A stretch of DNA of 64,000 nt, taken from positions 1 through 64,000 of the forward strand of contig NZ_JANUGQ010000005.1 in assembly GCF_024756275.1 (NCBI RefSeq), in the 5' to 3' direction. Source of the stretch: Streptomyces pyxinae. Its GTDB lineage: Bacteria > Actinomycetota > Actinomycetes > Streptomycetales > Streptomycetaceae. Of this stretch, positions 21,094-29,322 are shown one piece after another; within the stretch, counting starts at the first letter, position 1; every line of letters begins with the position of its first letter. The notes below the pieces were generated by a model. It saw only the letters and a list, made by a program, of their open reading frames with translations, was not told where the DNA came from and did no database searches. The translations under genes were made by a program, and so were the position numbers.

Positions 21094-21576
21094 TCACCGT
21101 CTCTCCTGGGCGAGGAAGTGCCGGATGTCGGTCGCCAGCGCAGCCATCTGCTCGCCGGCCTCCAGCCAGGTGGTCACCGATGCGCCCCAGCCGCCGGCGG
21201 CCTGCGTCCATGGTCGCAGGGTCCAGGTCAGCCCGACGTGGCCGCCGGACCGGAAGGCGGCCGACACCGCCACGTCTCGGTCCTGGGCCTGCCAGTTCCG
21301 TTCGCCGTTCCACCCCTGATAGTCGCCGGCGAGCCCTTCCAGGAACGGCGTGAGATCGCTGTCCCGGACCCAGGCGACGACCTCGTTGACGCGAGCGGTC
21401 AGACCTGGGGCGCATAGCTCGACGGCGTAGTGCACGGAGTCCGAGTCGAAGCTGAAGCGATCGCAGAACGTCACGCTGACGGACGCGTTGTCCCGGCAGC
21501 GAATGGTCACGCTGGGTGTGCTGTCGGTGCTGTCGGTGCTGTCGGTGCTGTCGGTGTCGTCGTTCGGGGAGGACAT
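21094..21576 (-). CDS. DUF6228 family protein
   Basis: A 160-aa protein of a Streptomyces family of unknown function. Conserved segments include FCDRFSFDSDSVHYAVEL, GLTARVNEVVAWV, FLEGLAGDYQGWNGE and GGHVGLTWTLRPW. Just after the start is a DST repeat (about residues 7-18) coded by four 9-bp tandem copies. ATG 21576 is where family similarity begins; codons further upstream are in frame but run into the padR operator region, so they are rejected. Confidence 0.8.
   Translation of the reverse strand: MSSPNDDTDSTDSTDSTDSTPSVTIRCRDNASVSVTFCDRFSFDSDSVHYAVELCAPGLTARVNEVVAWVRDSDLTPFLEGLAGDYQGWNGERNWQAQDRDVAVSAAFRSGGHVGLTWTLRPWTQAAGGWGASVTTWLEAGEQMAALATDIRHFLAQERR
21520..21555. repeat. 9-bp tandem repeat in the DUF6228 gene
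   Basis: Four perfect head-to-tail copies of GCTGTCGGT (21520-21555), with partial copies at the edges. They encode a DST tripeptide repeat near the N-terminus. Copy changes would keep the reading frame. Confidence 0.85.
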
Positions 21577-21622
21577 GGCCGGAACGCTACTAGGACGCAG
21601 ACGATTGCTTGGCGACGTGTTC

Positions 21623-21658
21623 CGATATATCGTTGAGGCATCGCGACAGATCAACGAT
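21623..21658. promoter_or_regulatory. Probable PadR operator
   Basis: The sequence contains the perfect palindrome CGATATATCG (21623-21632). Overlapping it is an 8-bp inverted repeat, ATCGTTGA at 21629-21636 and TCAACGAT at 21651-21658, with 14 bp between. It sits just before the padR ribosome site and between divergent genes. AT-rich dyads of this kind are typical PadR autoregulatory sites; binding is inferred. Confidence 0.6.
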
Positions 21659-21673
21659 GAAAGGAGCGTTGCG

Positions 21674-22303
21674 ATGCATCCTCAAGGACACGGATATGAG
21701 CACGGCCCCGGGCGCTGTGGGCCCGGCCATCACGGTCGGGGCGGTCACGGGGACTTCGAGGGGCGGCGGGCCGCCTTCGGTCCGTTCGGGCCCGGATTCG
21801 GTGGCGGCGGGCCGTTCGGTGGTGGGCCCTTCGGCGGCCGGGGTCGTGGCGGTGGCCGGGGGCGGGCGCGGCGCGGTGATGTGCGCGCCTCGATCCTGGC
21901 GCTGCTCAAGGACCGTCCGATGCACGGGTACGAGATGATCCAGGAGATCGGCGAGCGCAGCGGCGGGGCCTGGCGGCCCAGTCCCGGTTCCGTCTACCCG
22001 ACCCTCCAGATGCTGGAGGACGAGGGGCTGATCACCAGCGAGAGCGAGGGCGGCAAGAAGCTGTTCACGCTGACCGAGGCCGGGCGCGCGGAGGCCGAGG
22101 CGGGGTCGGCCACCCCCTGGGAGGAGGCCGGGCGCGGCATCGACTGGGAGTCCCTGCACGAGGTCCGGCAGGCGGGGATGGGGTTGTTCGAGGCTTTCGG
22201 ACAGGTCTGGAAGACCGGCAGCCCGGAGCAGCGGCAGAAGGCCCTGGCGGTCGTCAACGAGGCCCGTAAGAAGCTGTATCTGATCCTCGCCGACGAGCAC
22301 TGA
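21674..22303 (+). CDS. PadR family transcriptional regulator with His/Gly-rich N-terminus
   Basis: A 209-aa regulator. Residues 1-66 are rich in Gly, His, Arg and Phe, with at least six histidines and a cysteine. The PadR winged HTH starts near residue 68 (VRASILALLKDRPMHGYEMI), with PSPGSVYPTLQMLEDEGL and the wing GGKKLFTLT. A C-terminal helix for dimerisation follows. ATG 21674 has AAGGAG 7 nt upstream. The operator at 21623-21658 suggests autoregulation and possibly control of the divergent DUF6228 gene. The effector is unknown; the His-rich tail could bind metal. Confidence 0.88.
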   Translation: MHPQGHGYEHGPGRCGPGHHGRGGHGDFEGRRAAFGPFGPGFGGGGPFGGGPFGGRGRGGGRGRARRGDVRASILALLKDRPMHGYEMIQEIGERSGGAWRPSPGSVYPTLQMLEDEGLITSESEGGKKLFTLTEAGRAEAEAGSATPWEEAGRGIDWESLHEVRQAGMGLFEAFGQVWKTGSPEQRQKALAVVNEARKKLYLILADEH

Positions 22304-22508
22304 TGGACGAGTGCTGATCGACGGGGGCTGACGGGCGAGGGCTGATCGCCGGTCGTCGGTCGCCGGGCTTCCGGAGGGCCGACGGCCGGCGATCGGCGTG
22401 CGGGCCCGTGCCGGGTGCCCGCCGGCCCGGTCGGGTGCCCGGGCGGCGGGCGTCTCAACAGGTGTCATGGGCCTTACGCTCCTGACGGCCCACTGCCATG
22501 ATGGCCCG

Positions 22509-23510
22509 ATGCGCACGTCCACGGGGAAGAACACCGGTCTCGGGCTCGCCCTGGCCTCCGCCTTCGCGTTCGGCGGGTCCGGGGTGGCGGCCAAGCCGCT
22601 GATCGGGGCGGGGCTCGACAGTCTGCATATGGTGTGGCTGCGCGTCGCGGGGGCCGCGCTGGTGATGCTCCCGGTCGCCTGGCGGCACCGGGAGCTGGTG
22701 CGCCGCCGGCCGGCTCTGCTGGTCGGTTACGGGCTGCTCGCCGTGGCCGGGGTGCAGGCCTGTTACTTCGCCGCGCTCTCCCGTATCCCGGTCGGGGTGG
22801 CGCTGCTGGTCGAGTACCTCGCCCCGGCGCTGGTGCTCGGCTGGGTGCGCTTCGTGCGGCGCCGACCGGTCGGCCGGGCGGCGGTGGCCGGGGCGGTGCT
22901 GGCGGTCGGCGGGCTCGCCTGTGTGGTGGAGGTGTGGTCGGGGCTGCGCTTCGACGCCCTGGGGCTGCTGCTCGCGCTCGGCGCGGCCGGCTGCCAGGTC
23001 GGCTACTTCGTCCTGTCCGACCACCGCGGTAACGAGGCGGAGCCGGTCGATCCGTTCGGCGTGATCGCGTACGGCCTGCTGGTGGGCGCCGGCCTTCTGA
23101 CGGCGGTGGCGCGGCCGTGGACGCTGGACTGGCAGGTGCTGGCCGGTACCGCCTCGATGGGCGGCACCCGCCTGCCGGTCTGGCTGCTGCTCGGCTGGAT
23201 CGTGCTGGTGGCGACCGTACTGGCGTACCTCACCGGAGTGATCTCGGTGCGCCGGCTCTCCCCGCAGGTCGCGGGCGTGGTCGCCTGCCTGGAGGCGGTC
23301 GTCGCCACCGTGCTGGCGTGGGTGCTGCTGAAGGAGCACCTGTCGGCGCCGCAGTTGGTGGGCGGGGCGGTGGTCCTCGCCGGCGCTCTGGTCGCCCAGG
23401 CCGCCACCCCCGGCGCCCCGCCCCCGCCGCCGGGGCCCGGGGGCGACGGGACGGCGGCCGGGGAGCCGGCCGGCGCCACGCCCCCGGGGATCCCGAGCGC
23501 GGTGGGCTGA
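22509..23510 (+). CDS. EamA/DMT-type transporter
   Basis: A 333-aa inner-membrane protein with about ten hydrophobic helices arranged as two EamA repeats (first about residues 10-140, second about 150-290) and a disordered P/G-rich C-terminus. Members export amino acids or other small metabolites; the substrate is not predictable. ATG 22509 begins the family match. CATGAT lies 7 nt upstream with a TTACGC -35-like box 17 bp further on, which suggests a leaderless transcript. There is no Shine-Dalgarno. Confidence 0.85.
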   Translation: MRTSTGKNTGLGLALASAFAFGGSGVAAKPLIGAGLDSLHMVWLRVAGAALVMLPVAWRHRELVRRRPALLVGYGLLAVAGVQACYFAALSRIPVGVALLVEYLAPALVLGWVRFVRRRPVGRAAVAGAVLAVGGLACVVEVWSGLRFDALGLLLALGAAGCQVGYFVLSDHRGNEAEPVDPFGVIAYGLLVGAGLLTAVARPWTLDWQVLAGTASMGGTRLPVWLLLGWIVLVATVLAYLTGVISVRRLSPQVAGVVACLEAVVATVLAWVLLKEHLSAPQLVGGAVVLAGALVAQAATPGAPPPPPGPGGDGTAAGEPAGATPPGIPSAVG

Positions 23511-23617
23511 GCGCCGGGGAGTGCCGAGCGCGGTGGGCTGGGCGCCCGGCTGCGGGCCGGGCGCCGTCCGCGCGGGTGGCACCCGGCCAGGAGAGGGGGG
23601 GCCGCCTCCCGGTGGGA

Positions 23618-24319
23618 TCAGCCGCCGGGCAGATAGGCGGGGGTGCCGATCGACGGATCCAGGTCCGCCGCGGGGACGGCGGCGGCGTACCGGGGCGCGA
23701 CCGGGACCACACCGGCCCAGTGGGGCAGCGCCAGGTCCTCGGGGTCGTCGTTCGGGCCGCCGGTGCGCAGCTTCGCGGACACCTCGGCCAGCTCCAGGCG
23801 GAGTACGGCGGTGGCGGCCAGCTCCTTGGTGTCGGCGGGCCGGGAGTCCCGGGACCGGCCGGGCACCACCTGGTCGACCAGGGCGTCCAGCGCCACCCGC
23901 TTCTCCTCCGGGTCGGTCACCGTCCGGGCCGTGCCGTGCACCACGACCGAGCGGTAGTTGATCGAGTGGTGGAAGGCCGAACGGGCCAGCACCAGACCGT
24001 CCAGCAGGGTCACCGTGAGGCAGACGGCCAGCCCCGGATCGGTCCGGCCCGCCGCCCGCAGCGGCCGGGAACCGGTGGAGCCGTGGATGTAGAGCCGTTC
24101 GCCGATCCGCCCGTAGAGCGTGGGGAGCACCACCGGCGCGCCGTCCCGGACGAACCCGAGGTGGCAGACGTACCCCTCGTCCAGGATCGCGTGCACCAGT
24201 TCCCGGTCGTACGCGGCCCGCTCCCGGGCCCGGGTGGGCACCGTGCGGTCGGTCGGCGCGTAGGTGCCGGGCGTGGACCGTTCGTCCGCCGTTTTCCCGC
24301 TCCTGGTCGTGTCCGGCAT
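23618..24319 (-). CDS. Pyridoxamine 5'-phosphate oxidase (FMN split-barrel) family protein
   Basis: A 233-aa protein with a flavin-binding split-barrel fold of the NimA/PNPOx-like group. Visible segments are AILDEGYVCHLGFVRDG, LPTLYGRIGERLYIHGS and FHHSINYRSVVVHG. It probably binds FMN or F420-type cofactor and reduces or oxidises an unknown substrate. ATG 24319 follows AAAGGAGC. It is transcribed divergently from a MocR regulator 34 bp away, so it is the likely regulated target. Confidence 0.85.
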   Translation of the reverse strand: MPDTTRSGKTADERSTPGTYAPTDRTVPTRARERAAYDRELVHAILDEGYVCHLGFVRDGAPVVLPTLYGRIGERLYIHGSTGSRPLRAAGRTDPGLAVCLTVTLLDGLVLARSAFHHSINYRSVVVHGTARTVTDPEEKRVALDALVDQVVPGRSRDSRPADTKELAATAVLRLELAEVSAKLRTGGPNDDPEDLALPHWAGVVPVAPRYAAAVPAADLDPSIGTPAYLPGG

Positions 24320-24334
24320 GACAGCTCCTTTGAA

Positions 24335-24369
24335 CTAGTGCATAATTATCTTCGTGCTAGGACATTATC
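24335..24369. promoter_or_regulatory. Direct-repeat operator and overlapping divergent promoters (MocR/PNPOx)
   Basis: CTAGTGCATAATTATC (24335-24350) and CTAGGACATTATCGG (24357-24371) form an imperfect direct repeat with 22-bp period, as expected for PdxR/MocR sites. TAATTA at 24343-24348 can act as -10 on the plus strand, putting the transcript start at the GTG of mocR (leaderless). On the minus strand GATAAT lies suitably before the PNPOx gene. Seen directly; regulation is inferred. Confidence 0.55.
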
Positions 24370-25685
24370 GGATTGCGGGCCGTCGTGCTGTGGAGATCGT
24401 CGCCAGCGTCGAGCGGGGAGTCGGTGAAGGTGCCCTGGCGCCGGGGCAACCCCTGCCCCCCATGAGGGAGTTGGCGCAGGAGCTGGGGGTGAATCCGAAT
24501 ACCGTCGCGGCCGCCTACCGCGCCCTGCGGGACCGGGGGGTCGTGGAGACGGCCGGTCGCCGGGGCACTCGGGTGCGGCCCGCCCCCGCCACCACCGCCC
24601 GGGGTGCTCTGCTGATCGATGCCCCCGAGGGCGTACGGGATCTGGGGCGGGGCAATCCGGACCCCGCACTGCTGCCCCCGCTGGCCGGGGCGCTGGCGGA
24701 GACGGCGCGGTGGAGCGACGAGCGCCCGGGGCTGTACGGCGAGGAACCGGTGGACCCGGAGTTCGGACGGCTGGCCCGGGCCTCGCTGACCGCCGACGGA
24801 GTGCCGGACGGGCCGCCGGCCGTCACCTCGGGGGCGCTCGACGCCACCGAGCGGGTGCTCATGGCGCACCTCCGCCCGGGCGACGCGGTCGCGCTGGAGG
24901 ACCCCGGCTGGGACCGGCTCCTCGATCTGGTGCCGGCCCTCGGGCTGCGCCCGGTGCCCGTCGCGCTGGACGACGAGGGGCCGCTGCCCGACGCGGTGGC
25001 GCGGGCGCTCCGGGGCGGGGCGCGGGCGCTGCTGGTGACCTGCCGGGCGCAGAACCCGACCGGGGCGGCGGTGAGCCGGGCCCGGGCGGCGGAGCTGCGG
25101 CGACTGCTCGCCCGGTACCCGGACACCCTGGTGGTGGAGGACGACAACGGGCACGGGTTCGTGGACCTGGCGCCGCACCCGCTGGCCGGGGCCACCACGC
25201 ACTGGGCGTTCGTCCGGTCGCTGGCCAAGGCGTACGGACCGGACCTGCGGGTGGCGGCGCTGGCCGGCGACCCGGTGACCGTGGACCGGTTGCTGGGGCG
25301 GCAGCGGCTCGGGCCCGGGTGGGTGAGCCGGCTGCTCCAGCGCACGGTGGTACGGCTCTGGGAGACGGAGGCCCTGGACGCGCGGGCGGTCGCCGCGTCG
25401 TACGGGGAGCGCCGGGAGGGGCTGATCGCCGCGCTGGCCGAGCGGGGTGTGCGGGCACACGGGCGCTGCGGGATGAACGTCTGGGTGCCGGTGGCGGACG
25501 AGACCGGGGCGGTCGCCCGGCTGGCGCAGGCGGGCTGGGCGGTGGCCCCGGGCGCCCGGTTCCGGCAGGCCGCCGGGCCCGGGATGCGGCTGACCGTCTC
25601 GGACCTGGCGCTCCCCGACATCGCCCCGCTGGCCGACGCGGTGGCGGCGGCGACCGCCCCGGTGGCCCCGCGCAGCCACGGCTGA
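24354..25685 (+). CDS. MocR/GntR-type regulator with aminotransferase domain
   Basis: A 443-aa PLP-dependent regulator. Residues about 5-75 are a GntR winged HTH (LPPMRELAQELGVNPNTVAAAYRAL). A linker leads to an aminotransferase class I fold (about 95-440) with GNPDPALLP, a YGEEPVDPEF segment, a QNPTGAAVS motif and the PLP lysine in SLAKAYGPDL. MocR proteins sense PLP or an amine and often control a divergent vitamin B6 or amino acid gene, here the PNPOx-like neighbour. The start lies inside the direct-repeat operator and has no ribosome site. Confidence 0.9.
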   Translation: MLGHYRIAGRRAVEIVASVERGVGEGALAPGQPLPPMRELAQELGVNPNTVAAAYRALRDRGVVETAGRRGTRVRPAPATTARGALLIDAPEGVRDLGRGNPDPALLPPLAGALAETARWSDERPGLYGEEPVDPEFGRLARASLTADGVPDGPPAVTSGALDATERVLMAHLRPGDAVALEDPGWDRLLDLVPALGLRPVPVALDDEGPLPDAVARALRGGARALLVTCRAQNPTGAAVSRARAAELRRLLARYPDTLVVEDDNGHGFVDLAPHPLAGATTHWAFVRSLAKAYGPDLRVAALAGDPVTVDRLLGRQRLGPGWVSRLLQRTVVRLWETEALDARAVAASYGERREGLIAALAERGVRAHGRCGMNVWVPVADETGAVARLAQAGWAVAPGARFRQAAGPGMRLTVSDLALPDIAPLADAVAAATAPVAPRSHG

Positions 25686-25893
25686 GCCGGCCGGCCGGGG
25701 CCGGAGGCCGCCCGGTCACGGCCGAGCCGTGCGCGCCGCCCGTGCCACGACGGACGAGTGCGGGGGGCCCTGGCGCCTCGGGGCGCCACCGTTCCCGGGT
25801 GATACGTGCTGCCAGCCGGGGCGGCCGGTGCGGGTCCCGGCCCGGCGCGATGTCCGGCGGGCTCCGGGTCAGTGCGGGTCCGGGCGCCGCGCG

Positions 25894-26988
25894 CTACGCG
25901 CCCGGCCGGCCGGTGCGGATCCGGGCACGGCGGGGCGTCCGGCCGGCGCGCGGGCGGCTCTGGGTGAGCGCGGCGCCCGCCAGCACGATCACCGCGCCGA
26001 CCGGGGTGTTCCAGCTCAGCGGCTCGCCCAGCAGCGTCACTCCGGCCGCCGTCGCGATGACCGGGACGAAGTAGGTGACCATCTGCCCGGTCGTCGGCCC
26101 GACCTCGGCCACCAACCCGTACTGGAGCAGTACCGCGAAGCCCGTCCCCAGCGCGCCGAGCGCCGCCACCGCCAGCAGCGGACCGACCTGGAGGCTGCCC
26201 GGCCAGGTGGTGAACAGCGGTGTCACCAGCGCCAGTTGCAGGGTGGCCAGGCCCAGCTGCGCCCCGGTGAGCGACAAGTGCGACTCGGGTCGCCCGGCCA
26301 GCGTCCGGCGCACCCAGATCCAGCCGACCGGGTAGCTCAGCGAGGCGAACAGCGCCAGGACCGTACCGGTGGTGTCGACCCCCGAGAAGCCCTGCCAGGC
26401 GCCGAGCACGGTCAGTACCCCGAGAAAGCCGAGCCCCAGGCCGGCGACCCGGCGGCGGGTCGGCCGGTCCTCGGAGAGGGCCACCAGCGACAGCACCATG
26501 CCCCAGAGCGGCGAAGTCGCGTTGCAGATGCCGGCCAGCGTGGAGGGGATGGTCAGCTCGGCATAGGCGAAGAGCGAGAACGGCAGGGCGTTCAGCAGAA
26601 AGCCGGCCACGAAGAGCCGGGCCCAGGTGCCGGCCCCGCGGGGCAGCCGGGCCCGCTTCACCGCCATCGCCACGGCCAGCACCGCCGTACCGAACAGCAG
26701 CCGCCCGAAGGTCACCTGGAGTGGTGCGTAGGCCCCCGTTCCCAGCTTGATCAGCAGAAAGCTGAACCCCCAGATGGCACAGAGCGCCGCGAACCGGATC
26801 CGCCAGTCCACGGCGGGCCGGGATGCCGCCCGGGAGTCGGCCGGCGGCACCGTGGCAGGGGTGGAGTGCGGCGGCGCCGGAACATCAGCGGCGGGCCGTT
26901 GCGCCGGAGTGCCGGCGGAGGACGGTGGCGCCGGGCGCGAAGGATCGGAGGGCGGACGGGAGGGGGACGCGAGGCTCATGCTGACCAC
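25894..26988 (-). CDS. EamA/DMT-type transporter
   Basis: A 364-aa membrane protein. A disordered Pro/Ser/Ala-rich N-terminus of about 65 residues precedes ten hydrophobic helices in two EamA repeats, starting at FAALCAIWGFSFLLIK. Similar to EamA permeases; substrate unknown. The GTG at 26988 is preferred over ATG 26979 because GGAGG lies 5 nt upstream of it. It is divergent from a LysR gene with an inverted repeat between them, so the LysR protein likely controls it. Confidence 0.85.
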   Translation of the reverse strand: MVSMSLASPSRPPSDPSRPAPPSSAGTPAQRPAADVPAPPHSTPATVPPADSRAASRPAVDWRIRFAALCAIWGFSFLLIKLGTGAYAPLQVTFGRLLFGTAVLAVAMAVKRARLPRGAGTWARLFVAGFLLNALPFSLFAYAELTIPSTLAGICNATSPLWGMVLSLVALSEDRPTRRRVAGLGLGFLGVLTVLGAWQGFSGVDTTGTVLALFASLSYPVGWIWVRRTLAGRPESHLSLTGAQLGLATLQLALVTPLFTTWPGSLQVGPLLAVAALGALGTGFAVLLQYGLVAEVGPTTGQMVTYFVPVIATAAGVTLLGEPLSWNTPVGAVIVLAGAALTQSRPRAGRTPRRARIRTGRPGA

Positions 26989-27014
26989 CTTGACCTCCGG
27001 CTTCATATTAGAAC

Positions 27015-27042
27015 AAGCGATATTTCTTGAACCCCATCGCTT
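27015..27042. promoter_or_regulatory. Probable LysR operator
   Basis: AAGCGAT (27015-27021) and ATCGCTT (27036-27042) form a perfect 7-bp inverted repeat with 14 bp between, in the 66-bp AT-rich gap between the EamA and lysR genes. The arrangement is typical of LysR autoregulatory sites. Confidence 0.6.
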
Positions 27043-27054
27043 AGCATTGCTTAC

Positions 27055-27960
27055 ATGTTGAATCTGGAGCGCCTGCGCACCCTGGACGCCCTCGCCCGGC
27101 ACGGCTCGGTGAGCGCCGCCGCCGACGGTCTGCATGTCACCACGTCGGCCGTCTCCCAGCAGCTCGCCAAGCTGGAGCGGGAAGTGGGGCAGCAACTGCT
27201 CGCCAAGCACGGGCGCGGGGTGCGGCTCACCGACGCCGGACTGCTGCTCGCGGACCACGCGGCCCGCATCCTCTCCCAGGTGAAGCTGGCCCAGGCGGAC
27301 ATCGAGGCGCAGCGCGGCCAAGTGGTGGGGGAGGTGCGGCTGGCCGGCTTTCCCACGGTGGCCAGGGGCCTCTTCCCGCTCGCCGTCTCGGCGCTCCGCC
27401 GCGACCATCCCGACCTGCTGGTCCGGACCGCCGAGCTGGAGCCCGAGGACGGGATGCGCCAGGTGGCGCGCGGGGACACGGATCTCGCCGTGGTGCTGGA
27501 CTGGAGCAACAAGCGGTTCCCGACACCAGTCGGACTCAACCGCGCCCACCTCTTGGACGACACCGCCGATGTCGCCATGCCCGCCGGCCATCCGCTCGCG
27601 GGCCGGGGCGAGGTGGACCTGCGGGACTTCGCCGACGACGAGTGGGTGTCCTGGCCCGAGGGAGAGGCCTGCCACGACTGGCTGATGTTCACCCTGCGGT
27701 CCGCCGGGATCGAGCCGCGCATCACCCACTTCGCGCAGGAGCACCACACCCAGCTCGCCTTCGTCCGGGCCGGGCTCGGGGTGTGCGTGGCCCCCCGCCT
27801 CGGGCGCGACCCGCTGCCGGAGGGCGTGGCGCTGGTCCCCGTACGACACCGGCTGCGGCGGCACATCCACGCCACCTGGCGCGCCGACGCCGACCGGCGC
27901 CCGTCGATCCGCGCGGTGGTGGACGCGCTGCGGGAGGCGGGCCGGCGGGCGGCGGAGTGA
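27055..27960 (+). CDS. LysR family transcriptional regulator
   Basis: A 301-aa LysR regulator. The winged HTH occupies residues 1-60 (LRTLDALARHGSVSAAADGL, then TSAVSQQLAKLE), followed by a linker helix and a two-lobed substrate-binding domain (about 90-290). It belongs to the group usually divergent from EamA-type exporters. ATG 27055 lies 13 bp beyond the operator dyad and has no Shine-Dalgarno, so the mRNA may be leaderless. The inducer is unknown. Confidence 0.9.
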   Translation: MLNLERLRTLDALARHGSVSAAADGLHVTTSAVSQQLAKLEREVGQQLLAKHGRGVRLTDAGLLLADHAARILSQVKLAQADIEAQRGQVVGEVRLAGFPTVARGLFPLAVSALRRDHPDLLVRTAELEPEDGMRQVARGDTDLAVVLDWSNKRFPTPVGLNRAHLLDDTADVAMPAGHPLAGRGEVDLRDFADDEWVSWPEGEACHDWLMFTLRSAGIEPRITHFAQEHHTQLAFVRAGLGVCVAPRLGRDPLPEGVALVPVRHRLRRHIHATWRADADRRPSIRAVVDALREAGRRAAE

Positions 27961-28066
27961 GCGGACTGGCGGGTGGCGGGGTGAGGGGACCGGCCATGCC
28001 GGCGAGGCCGGCCTGACGGTGTCGCCGTCGGCGGTGACGGCGGCCGGCCCGAGTGGAGCGGCGGCC

Positions 28067-28924
28067 TCAGGGGATCTCCATCCGGACGAGGGCCGGGAGC
28101 AGTGCGTCGCGCACCAGTGGTGAACGCTGGGCGGCGAGCATGGTTCGGGCGACGGCGTACGGCCCGACCGCGTACGGGCCGATGCTCCGCACCGTCGACA
28201 CGCACCCCGTCCCGGCGCGGGCACGGCGCCAGGCGGACGGCCCGGGGGTGCGGCGCAGGGACGGGAAGCGGAACGTTCCGCCGCGAAGCAGGATGTACGG
28301 AGCCAGATGAGTGAGAGCCGGAGGAAGGACATCGAAGAGCAGCACGCTGTGCGGGAAGCGCCGGACACAGAGGCGGACGAGGGCGGCACCCTGGGGCGGC
28401 GGCAGGTGCATGAACAGGCCCTGGGCCGTGATGAGCACCGGGGGGCGGGCGACGGCGTGGTCGGTCCACCGGGGGTCGGTCGCCGAGCAGGTGAGGGTGT
28501 GTTGCCGAGGTCCGTGCGGGAGAACCGCGCGGCGCAGGGCGATCACTTCGGGCCGGTCGACCGAGAGCCACTGCGCGGTGCCGTTGTCCGCGCGCCAGAA
28601 CTGTGTCTCCAGTCCTTCCCCGAGGGCGATGACCGTCGCCCCGGGGTGCCGGGCCAGGAAGTGCGCCGTCGCGGCGTCGTACATGCGGGCCCGCCGGGCG
28701 AGGTACTGCTCGACGAGTGTGTTCGGGGCGCCGAACCAGGCCGTCAGGGGCCAGGCGCACCGGTCGACGAGTTCCACCGCGGCGGGGTCCGACAGAAGCG
28801 GTGGAGAACGGCGGGCGGCCGACGCCCGGTGGTGAAGCGCCCACAGGGCTGTCCGGGCGACGGGTGCCAGATCCGTCGGAACGTGGTGTCTCGGGGAGGC
28901 GGGTTCCCCGTCGTGGGACCACAT
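28067..28924 (-). CDS. Class I SAM-dependent methyltransferase, leucine carboxyl methyltransferase (LCMT/PPM1) family
   Basis: A 285-aa enzyme of the LCMT-like group found in actinobacterial secondary metabolism. Visible features are VARTALWALHHRAS, LARRARMYDAATAHFL, a SAM-binding TVIALGEGLETQFWR motif, an acidic SVDRPEVI that would bind ribose, and a VLITAQGLFMHL strand. A short GPYAV repeat (about residues 252-261) is coded by 15-bp direct repeats. It probably methylates a small molecule; target unknown. The ribosome site is weak. The 398-bp gap 28925-29322 upstream holds no gene I can support. Confidence 0.82.
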   Translation of the reverse strand: MWSHDGEPASPRHHVPTDLAPVARTALWALHHRASAARRSPPLLSDPAAVELVDRCAWPLTAWFGAPNTLVEQYLARRARMYDAATAHFLARHPGATVIALGEGLETQFWRADNGTAQWLSVDRPEVIALRRAVLPHGPRQHTLTCSATDPRWTDHAVARPPVLITAQGLFMHLPPPQGAALVRLCVRRFPHSVLLFDVLPPALTHLAPYILLRGGTFRFPSLRRTPGPSAWRRARAGTGCVSTVRSIGPYAVGPYAVARTMLAAQRSPLVRDALLPALVRMEIP

Positions 28925-29322
28925 GGGCGGAGCGTATCCCGCCCCGGTGGCGGAGATGCCGGTGTCAAGCCCTTCGAGTGGTCGTGCGAATCTCTGTGCG
29001 AGAGAGGCGCGGAATGGGCCGGACCCGCCCCGGCCCGTGGGCCCAAGTGCCCCGGCCGGACCATGTCTTCCCACCGCCGGGGGCCGGAGGGGGCTTCCGG
29101 CGGAACGAATGAGGATGCCGGTGTGAGGACCCCGCACTTCGAGTTCGTGTGATCACGAGGCTTTGAGGGCGATGCCGCAGGGCGTCGCCCTCCTCGGTGC
29201 GCCCGCTGTGTGGGACACGTCCACTCGCGCCACCGGTAGCCCGGTTCCCCGGTACCGGGGCGGCCGGACGCCGGGCCTCGCCGCTCCTGAAGCGGCGCTT
29301 CTCGCCCCCCACGCACGCGGGC

